Assembly: GCA_020091685.1 (NCBI GenBank)
Contig: CM034603.1
Coordinates: 3,985,848 to 4,049,847, forward strand
Direction: 5' to 3'
DNA: 64,000 bases
Origin: Lutjanus erythropterus
Lineage: Eukaryota > Chordata > Actinopteri > Lutjaniformes > Lutjanidae
The stretch's first letter is position 1. Each line of letters begins with the position of its first letter. This document shows, piece after piece, positions 1 through 12,156 of the stretch. The notes under the pieces were generated by a model that worked only from the letters and a program-made list of their open reading frames with translations, did not search any database and was not told the DNA's origin. Made by a program: the position numbers and the translations under genes.

Positions 1-1490
1 AATGAAAACATTGGTCTTGTAAAGTTGCATCCCAGATTTCCATCAACTCAAAAACATGATTTCATCAGATATAAAAAAGGGTTAACTATACCCCAAAGAC
101 CCCTGTCTCACTTCCTGGTTTAAAAAAGGTAGAATAATGCTCAAGCACTGGTCAACTTTCTTGTAATTAGAAACACACAGATCCATTTTGTAATTAGTAT
201 TTAATTGAATTTTCAAATAAACATTGTCATAAGCATTACATAAGCATCCAACAAACAAACAAGCAAAGTAATTAATTAAAAATAAATAAAAATTAATAAA
301 TAAATAATTCACAATCAACACTGTCATTCTCAGTCCCATTAAGAATGACAATATTTGCATGATAAGTATGTTACATCAAGATCTTTCCACATTCATAATG
401 AACTCCAAGTAGTCTCTCCACTTCACCATGTATTTCTCAGTCCTGTCCTTACAGCTGAAAGATATTTGTTCAAATGCTGCCACTTTTGCCGACTCTGTGA
501 ACCTTTCCTGAAAGGATGGCTCACCTGGGTCCCTCCGGTGTCTTAGTAGAGTTTTCTTTCCCACCATTATGCTGGTCTGAATAAAGGCCTCGGCTCCATG
601 GTGAGATGTCTTTTGTGGGTCGCTGAGAACATACAGTCTCAGACAGAAGTCAAAGCTGGTTCGGGTGATGTTTTTTATACGATCATGAAACTTTTGCCAA
701 TAACTCTGAATCATGGGACATTCTCAGAGTAGGTGAACAAGAGTTCCTTCAGAGCTGCAGCACTTCCCTCAGTTTAAGTCTGAACAGCCTAGTCCAAACT
801 GGATGAATCTGATTCTGATGTCTCTTGATACCCTCTTAATATTTTCACATACATGATCGCAATCTTTCTCTGTGACGTCAGTGTTCAAGTCTGCTGACCA
901 AGTTAACTTAAGAGCATAAGGTGCATTAGCTTTCTGCTGGGAAATCATTGCATAGTAAATAGATGCCTCTTGTCCCAGATCAATTATCTTTGTAATCTGA
1001 GAGAGGAGATCTGACTGTTGAGGTGGGATTCCTTTCCCTATAACTTGGAGAAGCAAGTGTCGTAGTTGCAAATACTTCCACAAACTTCTGGGTAGGTTGT
1101 ATTCAGTAGCCAACCTCTCAAATGACTTCAGATCACCTCCCTCATATAGGTCTGCTAGTATAATTCCTTTTAAACTTTCTTTTTTTATACATATATTACT
1201 ATCAGATGTGTCTCAATCATAACATGTCGACTCTGTAGTCCTTCTAAATCAAAGCTAAATAAAAATTATGGTTTTAAAATGTGTATTTTGATTAGCATTA
1301 AGAGAACTCTGCTGTGAAATGAAAAAATGTGACATTTTTAAACTCAAGACGTCTATTCAATAAAAAATGTAATCACTAGGAGGCTGGCCTGTTCCAAGGT
1401 TTAACAGCCAAGAGTAAAAATCAAAACACCCTCAAAATACAGTTTTGTTCCAATTCTTAGGAATAAGTACTATTCATTATTTCATATGAA
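1..1490 (-). mobile_element. TIR element copy A (split by a LINE)
   Basis: Bases 1-165 and about 1195-1490 are the reverse complement of one continuous stretch at 5949-6440. They share blocks such as ccccaaagacccctgtctca and ctgtagtccttctaaatcaa. The copy is truncated by the window edge and interrupted by about 1 kb of LINE sequence. Its outer ends in other copies carry TTCTTGAGAACTGGGACAAA inverted repeats, as expected of a non-autonomous DNA transposon. Confidence 0.7.
166..1195 (-). mobile_element. 5'-truncated L1/Tx1-like LINE fragment
   Basis: Two decayed minus-strand frames (1113-769 and 714-376) resemble the C-terminal tail of an L1/Tx1-type ORF2. One carries LPRSLWKYLQLRHLL. The other carries CPMIQSYWQKFHDRI-like and KDRTEKYMVKWRDYL-like stretches. 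The frame is broken between them. The fragment ends in an AT-rich 3' region and sits inside a DNA-transposon copy. It is dead and encodes only the ORF2 tail. Confidence 0.7.
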
Positions 1491-1845
1491 AACACTGGGA
1501 CAGACATGAAGGATATACTTGGCACAGTCTTGTCTTTTTAGACTTGATTTTACTGCACACTTGAGGGATGCCAGTTAGAATTCGCCCACATAATGGCACT
1601 ACTGTATGTATGGACTGTAATCTCTGACATTATTTTCATATAAATATCTGTCAATATTGCATATGAAATAGTCCCAGTAGTGGCCAGTACCTTCCAAGGT
1701 TTTTATTTACTATGAAGGGTTAAGAGCAGATTGTCACCAGATTAAAGTCCAAGTCATTACATCAACCGTCTCGTTTGGTGGCGGTTCAATAATGATTTCC
1801 TATCTGAAGGTCAAATCGGGGTTTTGCCTCCCATGATGGCAGAAC

Positions 1846-1851
1846 CACTCA

Positions 1852-1882
<31 letters not shown>

Positions 1883-2105
1883 GTCTGTGTCTCCATCTCT
1901 TCCTGCTCATCTGTCTGTCTGTCCGTCTGCATCCCTCTCCCTAATCTGTTGGCCTTATCCAGGGTGGCTGGCACGCAGTCATTTGCCGTGTGCGTGTGTG
2001 TGTGTTTGGTCTACTCAGCCAGATGTGATCCAGCGTCCAGACACTGGAACCTTACCTCAGCTCACCTAGCTCACAAACTCTCTGTCTCTCTCTCTCTCTC
2101 TCTCT
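1846..2105. repeat. CT-rich microsatellite tracts
   Basis: Pure (TC)n runs at about 1846-1873 and 2081-2105 flank shorter (TG)n and TCTG-type repeats. The short open frame at 1824-2069 lies in this simple sequence and is not a gene. Confidence 0.85.
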
Positions 2106-2109
2106 TTCA

Positions 2110-4300
2110 CACACACAGATGACATAACTGTCTGTCAGTCAATGTTAAAGGTCATTAATCAATCAGCAGGGTGATTTCATTCAATCAGCAGCATCTCATG
2201 CAGCAATGACAAGAATATTTAGTTATGATTTTGCAAATATCTCCTTTAAGTAGAGAAAGATGATCTACAAACAGATGAATGTAGGAAAGGAAAGGAAGGA
2301 GGTGGAAGAGGAGTGAAGAGGGAGGCATAAAAGACGAGGATAAAAGGAAATTTTGGTCAGTTCAAATTTAGATACATTAAACACATTAAATGTTTAATTC
2401 ATGCTGTTTGTTTTCTCCTGTTTATTGTCCGTGGGTTAGACATTAAAGTGCTCTTGATGATCAGGCCAGCTCCTGCTGCATTTAAGCACTTATCCGACAG
2501 TCGATTTCGTCTCTCAAGAGGGAAATTGCTTTGGATAAAAGTGCTATAAAAATGCAGTCCATTTGCAGCCATTTGCTAAAACACCTCATTGTTTTGAAAC
2601 AAGTGTTTTAGTATTAATTTACTTATATTTTGGCAAATTGGCGCCATTAAAATAATGCAGAAGTAGCTATCAACCGTCAGTGGAAAATTGAAGAAAACCT
2701 AAATTCTCGTGAGAGGTCAGGAGGGCCTTTTCTCTTGTTTTTAAAGTGAATTTATGGATGAGCTTTTGTATGGAATTTCTTGCAATTATTTTTCAACGTC
2801 ATTATCACAAGATTGAGGTGTGATGTGTGAGATTGTGATATCAGGTTAATTTATCTTGTTATCTTATCTTTACCTTAGAAAAAAGGCAGACTTTTGTAAT
2901 GTAATTGTTAGAAGATAATTTAACTAGAAAACAATCACTGAAGTGCGCTCTGAAGTTGCAGCTAGTCTTCTGCTTAACTGACGAGGACTGATTTGAATGT
3001 GATCTCTGACAGAAAGACACAATACAGTTTCAGCCAGTGTTAGACTTTGATTGAACTACGGTGTGATGCGTTGCTCGATGATAGCTACTCGCTGATCTGA
3101 CATTTTCTGTTGGCTGTAATAAGAGGTTGATTATCTTGTTATCTCAAGATTACAGAGCTTGTTTTCTCGAGATAATGGAATAATTAACTCCTGATCTCAA
3201 GATAATGGTATTTAAAAGAAGCAAACACAACATATTTAAGCTTTTTGTACAAGCAACTGACAGTGTGTCACAGTGTTTAAGAAACTCTTGTGTAACTTAT
3301 GTTGATTCATATGCATTATTTTCATGCTCCAGCTTCCTTCAATCTATTAGATTAGTGAACAAGTCTGAAACAAAGCTTTGTGTTATTTGTATGACACAAA
3401 ATGAATTCAAGTTTTCAAATTTGTTGCAAGTAATCTAAAATTACATAATTCAACAAGAGAGAGAAATGCAGTATGGGAAGTAAAAGTCTTTTGCATGGTT
3501 TGTTTAAATTGTTGTTGTGCACTGGTTGTTGAGCTGAAGCATGTTGCTACATTTGGTTGGTTTTTGTTACACTAAGCATTAAGTTTGCTTTGTGTTGTGT
3601 GCCAGGCTGCCATATTGACCTGTTGTCCGGAAACCTGCACACCCTGGGCTATGAGAGAAAAAGCACAAAAACTGATGCATCAATATTTACTGAAAGCACG
3701 CCAAATTACACTGGGATAGATACTGGCCTAAACTGGATTGAACAAACAATGTGAGGTCTCCTCTTTCTGTCTTTGGTGACATGGTGATTCATAAGCACTG
3801 AGAAAAAGAGCTGGGTAAATAAATCGTGAAACCATTTATTTAATTTCTAAAAGGTGCAATCTTAGGAAGTGATCTGCAAAACCTGTTTGTGGATAAAATA
3901 ACATTGCATATAGAATAATGAAGTTAATGAAATACTCAAGAGTACTGTCATATTTTTATGACATTTTAATAATATTATAGTAACAAACAATATCTTTAAA
4001 ATTTAAGGAGTTATAAAACGTAGATGAGAGATTGTTTCTATGTTGTAATCACAAAAGAAACAGGAAATATCAGTGACTGTAAACTTAGCAATAAAACAGT
4101 TAGCAGGGTATATTTTATGTATGATTTTGCGAACTTCCTTAGCTTTTTTTGACATGCAGTACTTACAGGGTAAAGCAAGCCCTTACCCAGTTAATGTTCA
4201 CAGTCTGAGGCCTGAGATCAGTTTTATTCTTTTATTTTGTTGTATCAGGAGTGTAGCCTATCAAATCGCGAAGTCACCATAATTCGTCCAATCAGACCGT
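2110..4300. other. non-coding stretch upstream of the CpG-rich promoter
   Basis: AT-rich sequence with a purine-rich patch near 2281-2335 and scattered 'atctcaagataat'-type motifs near 3130-3205. I see no exon with both splice sites and no conserved protein. Confidence 0.5.
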
Positions 4301-4433
4301 GGATTTAGTGAATTGCCTCCCTGTAGAGCTAGCCCACTTGTTAAGATGGCTATCTGTTACAGTGTTGGCGGCTCGAGGGCGGGAACGGCCGGATGCAGCA
4401 CGCGCGTGCAGGTGGAGGGATGACAGATGGAGA

Positions 4434-4479
<46 letters not shown>

Positions 4480-5010
4480 TACAGTAGAGATAGAGAGAGA
4501 GAGATGTCCAACAGTGTGTCAATACACATTCATCTGTTCTGCTCTAATTCACCGACAACACAACAGCACCGGTCGATACATCCTTCCTCTCTCTCACTCT
4601 CTCTCTCCTCACTCTGTGCCTGCCTCTCTCCACCACACACACACACACACTGTACATGCGTCCGTCCTCGCGCCGGCGGGTGGCCGCCTGGCTGCTCGCG
4701 CTGCCGTTGGGGAGAGGTGGAGAGGAATGCGCGCGCCGCGGCCGCCTGGAGATGATCTCGTTTTGGCTGCTGTGCTGGAAGCTGTTGGTAGGTACACGAA
4801 CCAATCACTGACACACGTCCGCCACGTCTTTAGAGCACACGACGACACTTTTTCCCGGGCTTTATGGCCTCCTCCTCCTCCTCGTGCGGCGCAGATTTGG
4901 GGACGTTCTTTGGCGGCCACCACGAGCCTGTGCGCGAGGTTGGCTTAGCGCGAGCTACCATCAAAGAGCAGAGCCGCCCGGCTTTCTGGCTGCTGTGTGT
5001 CCGATTATCT
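4300..5010 (+). promoter_or_regulatory. CpG-rich promoter and leader exon, probably of the misp-like gene
   Basis: This is the most CpG-dense stretch in the left half (runs such as gcgcgcgccgcggccgcc near 4728-4745). It is interrupted by a GA microsatellite. A good donor GTAGGT at 4788 could end a leader exon that splices to the phase-0 acceptor at 11001. The frame from ATG 4656 (or ATG 4752) to 4787 is open and would join in frame to the acidic exon, giving an alternative N terminus with a hydrophobic stretch (MISFWLLCWKLL). No TATA box is evident. Confidence 0.5.
4433..4505. repeat. (GA)n microsatellite in the leader region
   Basis: About 38 bp of uninterrupted GA at 4437-4474 with flanking imperfect units, inside the CpG-rich candidate leader. 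It explains several Arg/Glu-alternating open frames there. Confidence 0.9.
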
Positions 5011-5271
5011 GTCACGATTCTGGGGCTCTGCCCGGTGTTAGGATGCTGTCTTATATAACACATCTGGCAGAACAGTCAGAACACAATATTATCATTATAA
5101 TGTAACTGCACTGGATGATACAGAACATAGAACATAACAGCAAAATATATGCAATAGAACAGGTATGACTGAAGACAGAGGAAAGTAGGACAGAATTGTT
5201 GAACACGCCTTCACTTATTCCTCATTTTTGATATAACACATGATGCCTAAAGCTGCTCTGTAATCCTCCCA

Positions 5272-5313
<42 letters not shown>
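5272..5313. repeat. (CA)n microsatellite
   Basis: Uninterrupted CA dinucleotides in the first intron of the misp-like gene. Confidence 0.95.
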
Positions 5314-5318
<5 letters not shown>

Positions 5319-5948
5319 GAGGTGTCTGATTAAGTGATGCTGATGATCTCCAGCTGTTGATGGGGACAAGCAGAGGTTTGAGACTAGAAGTGATTTCACT
5401 TTCAGAGGTAATTCCATGTACAGGAGAAACTGCAAGCTTTCATATATTTTCAGTCTGAGGTTCAGAGTGCAGCTGTGCAATTGACAGAGGTCATAGAGGT
5501 CTGCCAATAATCCAAGAGGTCGCTGGTTCTGATCCTGGCAGCCAGTGATCAGAAGCGTGGATTAGAGCTGAGAGCTGCTGCGTAACTAATAACTCTGCAA
5601 TCCGTCCCCGTATGTGACCTCTCTGAAGATTTTGCTATATTGAGAATAAACTGATTGGATGACTGTAGCAGCACCTATGCATGTCGTGTAACGGAAATGT
5701 GAATGCATCATGTTTTGCTCAGAATGTCTGCTCACCGTTTCAACTCTTACTTGACTGAAGACAGCCCAGCTAGTGGTGCTTTCATCCAATCAAGAAAGAA
5801 TTTGTGCTGATGCTTGAGTGATGGAGAGAACTGTTCATCATCTGTGTGATGCACTTGAAATGAAGGCTGTTTCAAGATAATGCCTATTGAGCCCTGCCAT
5901 CACAGTTAATTGAGGGTTTGAATGATAAGGAAATTAAATGTATCACTC

Positions 5949-6488
5949 ATTCTTGAGAACTGGGACAAAGCCTTATTTTTAAAGTGGAAAATATACTTTA
6001 AAAGATCAAACTCTTGGTTATTAAATATTGTAACGGGCCAACCTTCTAGTGATTACATTTTTTATTAAATGTTAGAGGTGACAAAGTGTTACTTTTTTCA
6101 TTTCACAGCATAGTCGTTGTGAGCAGCAATCTTATTTTTAAAGTGTCTCAGAGTTCTCTTAATGCTAATCAAAATACACATTTTTAAACCATAATTCTTA
6201 TTTAGCTTTGATTTAGAAGGACTACAGAGTTGACATGTTGTGGTTCAGACATCTGATAGCGATATTATTTTCATTAATTTATTGAAAAATATAAAGTTTA
6301 CCAGTGCTTGAGCAGTATTCCTGCCTGCTTTAAACCAGGAAGTGAGACAGGGGTCTTTGGGGTAGAGCTAACCCTATTTATTCCTGATTAAATCAGGTTT
6401 TTGAGTTGATGGAAATCTGGGATGCAAGACCACCTTTTCACCAAAAAAGTTTTTTGGTAGGACGTGATTTGTCCCAGTTTTCAAGAAT
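5949..6488 (+). mobile_element. TIR element copy B (apparently complete)
   Basis: About 540 bp. The left end begins TTCTTGAGAACTGGGACAAA and the right end is the near-perfect inverse (tttgtcccagttttcaagaa). It contains no coding capacity. It matches copy A across its length in reverse orientation, so the two copies form a large inverted repeat around 1.5-5.9 kb. Confidence 0.75.
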
Positions 6489-6489
6489 G

Positions 6490-9400
6490 GATGTTATATA
6501 ACTAAATGGTGTCCAAACAATAGTGCCTGAGACCACATTTACACCTGGTATATGTTATCTGGATAATATGCAACCTGGTCTTGCCTTTGCCGTTACAGTT
6601 GGTATTTGTTATGTGTTCTTTTTAGAAATTAAATATCCGGAAAGTATAAGAATTATAATGACCAAAAAAACAAGCAGTATTACTGCGGTAATGTTAAAAT
6701 GTTCTGAAAAAGTTCAAAAAGTACTGGTAAACTTTGGCACAAAACAAACCCACGTTGCTGCGCCTGCATCTGGGAGACTGTTACTAACTTTGGATGGTGA
6801 GTTTTTCAAAGCGCTGTAATCATACACAGTTTTATGATCATTAAAATTTGAAACAGTGATGCTAACTGTCACAAATTTAATTGTGGTTTATCGTCAAACT
6901 GATTCATGTACATGTTTCATTCCTAGTTCTCGTTGTCCTCATTGAGATCAGATCTCTGTCCTCTGTGAGTAAGTTGAGGTGGCAGCAAATCAGACCCAGA
7001 CCTCCTTAAAAAAATCAGAGTTGTGTGTTGCTGAGTTAAGGGAAACTTTAGTAACTTTGTTAAATGCTGTCCATGACATATTCTTGATTATTTGTACCCT
7101 CTTGTAAATTTGGTAAATGTAATACATTAAGTTATTCTTCTCTTTGTACAAAAAATATTGTCAGTTTGTGTGTTGCAGTACCGGCATGTAGGCTTCTCTG
7201 TGTAGGTAAATTACATCTTGATAACAACAGATCAGTTCAGATCAACGTGAACTGTCGCACTCAAAGTTGTTTCCTACTGTATATCATTCACCACCTCAGT
7301 AGTGCAGTTATTTTGACTAACACATCTTTTAGTGCTTTCATAACATAGAACAGACACAGAATTGCCGACCAGTCCTCTAAGAAAAATCTGACTTTCAGAG
7401 ACTTTGTTTGCTTCATTCTGGTGACTTTTAAAGAATGAAAAGAAAATTCTAAGTACACATTTTTTAGCAAACAGATTCTTGCTGATCTATAACTAACACA
7501 TTGACAACTTCAAATTTGATTACAAAAACAGAAAAGACATATTTTACACGTGATTTTCTGAGGGTATGATAGACTGCTCTTAGAAAAAAAAATTTAAAAA
7601 TCTGCCATAAGAAACAGGAATTCTTTTTGGGAAATCTGAAATTTGATCATTTTTTTCTCCTAGTGCGCTGTGGAGGACCGGTTTGTGCACGCTGCCAGAG
7701 ACAGGTTGTGATAACAAAAAGCTAAAAAAGGTGTCAAAAATTTGTCATAAATCAGGAGAAATATGGTAGAATTGTGATTGCGGGAGGAAACCAGGAGAGG
7801 ACCATGAAAAATGGGAGTCTCCTGGAAAAATCAGGAGGGTTGACAAGTATGACAATCAATAATTAGAGGTGTGTCTCTCTCAGCCTTGTCACTTGCTCAC
7901 TCTCATAATTTGAACAACAACTTATACTTTATGTTCACTACAAACAAATATCCTAATCACAGCGTTTATGCCTACCTATGATCTGAACACATGGTGAGCT
8001 AGACTAGGGATGGGATGATTTCTAGGATTTCACAGGTATTGGTATCGACTACTAAATTGCCATCCCTAATCCAGAGCACTTACAGATGTGATCAGGCAAA
8101 CTGGTTGACATTGTGATCATAACGTTTACATCTTGCTTTAACATGCATTTTTCCAGTTGTGCAGACAACGTGTCTGCATAAAGATCGCATTTTAATAAAT
8201 GGGGTCTAAAAGAATGAGACATGAGTTGATAGAGATAAATTCAGGAGTCATTATTACTTCTGACATGATTTAACTTTGGCTGAGTGATAGGTCTGGGTCA
8301 TATAGCTGAAACACCTATGATGATAGTGAACTTTTATACCGGTCGATATTGGTAATTATTGATCATATAGGATGCGACTAACAACATGTTGTGTGGAAGT
8401 TGCTAGGGCAATGAAGACAAAATCATATTTCACAATATCCTTGACCAAATACCTTTTATATCGCTATTGCAACAATATTATAGGTATGACTCTTTGTGCT
8501 TTCAGAAAATATTAAGAGTAGAGTTTCAAAGTTTGCATATTTTGGCTGAGAATCAATTAATCATTAATAATAATAAATAAGATACAAAATGCATTTTTTT
8601 TTTCTCATTTTAATTTTTTTTCTCTTTTTTCTCCTCATTTTAAGTTTTAGTTTAAGTTTCCTTATTCAACAAATGCCTCAGCCAGACAGAGTAGTCAAAT
8701 TAGTGGCAATCACTGCCATTTCTATTGATTAATTATCAATTAATACATTAAGTTAAATTCTTAACATCAATTAATCAATTTAGGATGAATCATTGACATC
8801 TCTAGTTAACACAATGAGATTTTTGATAAATAATCATCAGTAATGTGGATCTAATGATTACGTGGGTAAAGACAGATAACAGAACAGCTAAAACAGTCTG
8901 ATAAGTTCAGATTAAATTAGATAATTTTACAGTGATGCAGACTTTAAAAAAAGTAAAAGCCAACATTTATTATATATCTAGTTTCATATCATGATATTGA
9001 TATAATACCAATATACTGCCGAGGCCTACTTAGTGAAGAATAAACATAAAGAAAGACAAAGTGCATCTAAACATGACGCTCCCTCGTGTACAGACCAACA
9101 TGAAACAATCCTGTCACACATTTTGCTTCCTTGTGCGAACATTTAGAAACCAGTCTGCATAAAAAATGCATCGCTCAGTGTGTTTCCACCTGGAAGCTGT
9201 AAAACCTGTGCGTGGACAGAGCTGTTGGCTTGTTCCAGATGCTCTGGCAGGCGTTCAGCTGACACATGTTCATACTGGTGCAGAAGCATCACTAATCTTT
9301 TCATACAAGCTCTCATTTGGCCTTCTGAGGCTGGGCTGCGTTCTGCACTCTGTTTATTTTAGCTCTCGTGTTGCTGAGTGTTTGTGAATGTTTTCAGCTT

Positions 9401-10980
9401 AGCGAACATGGATACAGATTTTGGCACTTTTCATATTTTAGTTGTTAAACTTCTGTACATCTGTTATGTCATCACATCAGCATAAGAGCGTGTAGATAAC
9501 AGAGGATCGCTGCTGTGTAATGTGTGATCAATGTGATCTTTCTCACTTCACACACTGTGACTTAACTGAGGAGAAATGACTTTAGCAGCTTGCCTGCCTC
9601 TGCATCTATACTTAGTGTTGCCATGGCAACACCTCCCGCCTGTCACCAGCACATGCCTGGAACGACAGACCATAATAATCTGCTAACCCACTCACAGCCA
9701 ACGCACTGCCACCATGGTAACAATATGAAGGCTTGAGTTTAGCTCATCAAACATTTACAGGGCAAATACGCTGCTTTAATCTACACTGTTTGTGTAGCTC
9801 CTGTACGTACTGTATGTGACCTGGTTATGTGTGCATACAACTGTGTGTGTGTGTGTGCGTGTCTGATGTAACCTAAGAATGCATTAATCATCCAGTTAAA
9901 TTTGTGTTTTTCTGAAGTGATCACTGATATTTCCTTGTTCTGTACTTAAAACCACTTTTATTGCTTAAATATTATATATATATATCAGATATATATCAGA
10001 TCATATGTGGCAAAGATGTGTATGAAGGGGCAAAATATGTGAAAGGTTTTAAGTCAACATTTTGAGATACATAGTGGAAATTGTGACCTTTTACTGTAGG
10101 TCACAATTATGAGATAATACATCAAAAGTATTTCATCATGTAAGTCAGACTTTAATCATTTCATTTTTATCATATCATTTTGATTTAGTAAGACTCAAAT
10201 CCAATCATTCAAATGTCTGATTTACTTAATCATCAAGCCATACATGTATCTCATAGGCCTAATTTTGACCTACAGCCTCCTTTAAATCAAATTTTATTTT
10301 TAAATTTTATCTAATAAAACTCTAAAATCATCAAAATGTTCTCATTTTTAAATTTTAATGAATTTTTGATGAAATTCTATAACAGTCAAAATGTTACTGT
10401 TTTTTGATATATTTTATCTAATAAAATATCATAATAATCAAAATGTTTTAATTGTATTTTAATTTATCTAAACTAATCTAATAAAAGAAATGTCATAATG
10501 TTTAATGATATCAAATATTTGTAATAATTTTATAATATTCACAACTTTATATTTTTTTATTTTGTCCAGTGAAGTATGATAATAATCAAAATATCATATA
10601 TTTTTTTTAATTTTATCTATTATTATTACACTACACATTATTATCATTACTCACAGTGACCCTGAATGAAGGAATGAAGACAAAAGGGCTTTTGAGGTTG
10701 AAGAAATGCTTTATTATGATTTCACAAATTATGTCCTTTTTTTTTTTTTTATGAACACACGGTAAAATTCAGTATTTTTCAACAACACTAATGTGGTAGA
10801 ATTTAATATCGTAGGTAGTCGTAGGCAGGTATACAACCCTGTTAGCTATTTGTTGTCTTATAACTTTGACTTGAAGTACGGTTTAATTTTTTTTCTTGGA
10901 AGTAATAGACTTCCATACACACATTTTAAAATGTTTAGCCTGTATTGATATTGAGGCTGTAATGAAATGATCGGGTTGTA
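6490..10980. other. intron/leader region without recognisable exons
   Basis: AT-rich DNA holding repeat remnants: a hAT-like end at about 7700-7850, one diffuse repeat copy near 7078-7180, and a degenerate AT-rich tandem array near 10260-10640. Open frames of 60-98 codons here lack splice or homology support. Confidence 0.5.
10260..10640. repeat. degenerate AT-rich tandem array
   Basis: Repeated modules of 'tcaaaatgtt' followed by 'attttatctaataaaa' recur about every 52-55 bp, with copies starting near 10331, 10386 and 10438. They decay toward 10600. Confidence 0.6.
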
Positions 10981-11001
10981 ATGACTTGTTTGTGTCCACA
11001 G

Positions 11002-12156
11002 AGAGCCACAGCTGGGCTAAGGAGGACAACAGCTGAGCTGACGGACGGTAGCCACGACAACGGTAACTCCAGCAACAGTAACCCCGTCAACGACTCTCCG
11101 AATCCAACACAGCCGACAGATCCAGTTACCATGGAGATCAGCTCATCGCCACCGCTGACAGATCTGGAAAGCTGGTGCAGCCGGGAAGTAGAGGAACTCC
11201 ATTACCCAGAGGTCCATGGGGTGCAGCAGCAGGAAGAAGAGCCTGCAGAGGGAGAAAATGGAAAAACAGATGGAGATGAGTGTGACTATCTTGTTTTTGA
11301 GATTGGAGGACAGAGTGGAGGGGAGGAAGACGGAGAAAAGACAGAGGGAGGAGGAGTGGAGGGAGAAGATGGAGGAAGAGGAGGAACAGAAGGAGAGGAT
11401 GAGGGGAGAGGAGGAATAGAGACAGAAGATGAAGCAAGAGGAAAAGTAGAGGTAGAAAATGAAAGTAAAGCAGAAACAGAGAGCGAAGATTGGATGAAAA
11501 CAGAAACTGAGGGACAAAGTGAAGGTGAAGTAAAAATAGAAGCTGAGGATGAAGGGACTGGAGGAACAGAAGGAGAAGGTGGAGGAAGAGGAGACACAAA
11601 AGAAGAGGACGGGTGGACAGGAGAGACAGTGGGAGAGATGAAGGATGATACAATGGCCGATCTCCTCTCCCTCTCTGACAGTCAAGTGTGTCCTCCCTCC
11701 TCAGAGCCCCTGGTTGTCACCTCAGAGCAGCCTGCGGAAGCCATGCTGCAGGAGACCTGGGGTAACGACCTCGGCAACAGAGACGACCTTAGCGACAGTC
11801 ACTTCAGCGACTGCCTCCAGGCCGAGCTGGCTATCGTGTACTCGGACAGCGACGCCGGGGAGGACCAATGGGCAGGCTTCACGCCCGCTGATGTCACCAA
11901 CCAGGAAGAGGCAGGTGGTGGGATTCGTGATAGCGTCTGTGATGGAGAGAGCAAGGAAGAGGAGAGGGGAGTAGAGGGTGAAGAGAGAGGGGAGGCAGGA
12001 GTAGAGACTGGAAAAGAGGTGGAGAAGGAGCAGGAGGAGGAAGAGAGGAGGGGAGGCAGGGAGGATGATGAAGAGCAGATGAGGTCAAGGAGAGATCTGT
12101 TCCTGCGCTCTCCTTCTCTAAGCTCCACAGCCAGCTCCACAGACCCCGACAGGAGG
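11002..12156 (+). CDS. misp-like: misp-like first large coding exon, acidic repeats
   Basis: The acceptor is at 10999-11001 (tgtgtccacag) and the donor GTAAGA at 12157, both phase 0. From 11131 it encodes 342 residues. Residues about 50-190 are degenerate Glu/Gly/Asp/Arg units (variants of GEDEGRGGTE) with conservative drift between copies. A second acidic stretch follows near residues 275-310. The coding strand is nearly pure purine over roughly 11290-11650, so the opposite strand shows long Leu/Ser/Phe-rich open frames that are shadows. The frame is also open from 11002 to 11130, so translation could start further upstream. Confidence 0.85.

Noticed and set aside
4292-4950. Several overlapping frames of up to 173 codons in the CpG/GA region
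   Set aside because: They arise from GA, CT and CA simple repeats and GC-rich sequence. Only the 4656-4787 frame joins in phase to a downstream exon, and it is noted as tentative.
11138-11685. Minus-strand open frames of 103-180 codons rich in Leu, Ser, Phe and Pro
   Set aside because: They are shadows of the purine-rich coding strand of the acidic misp-like exon.
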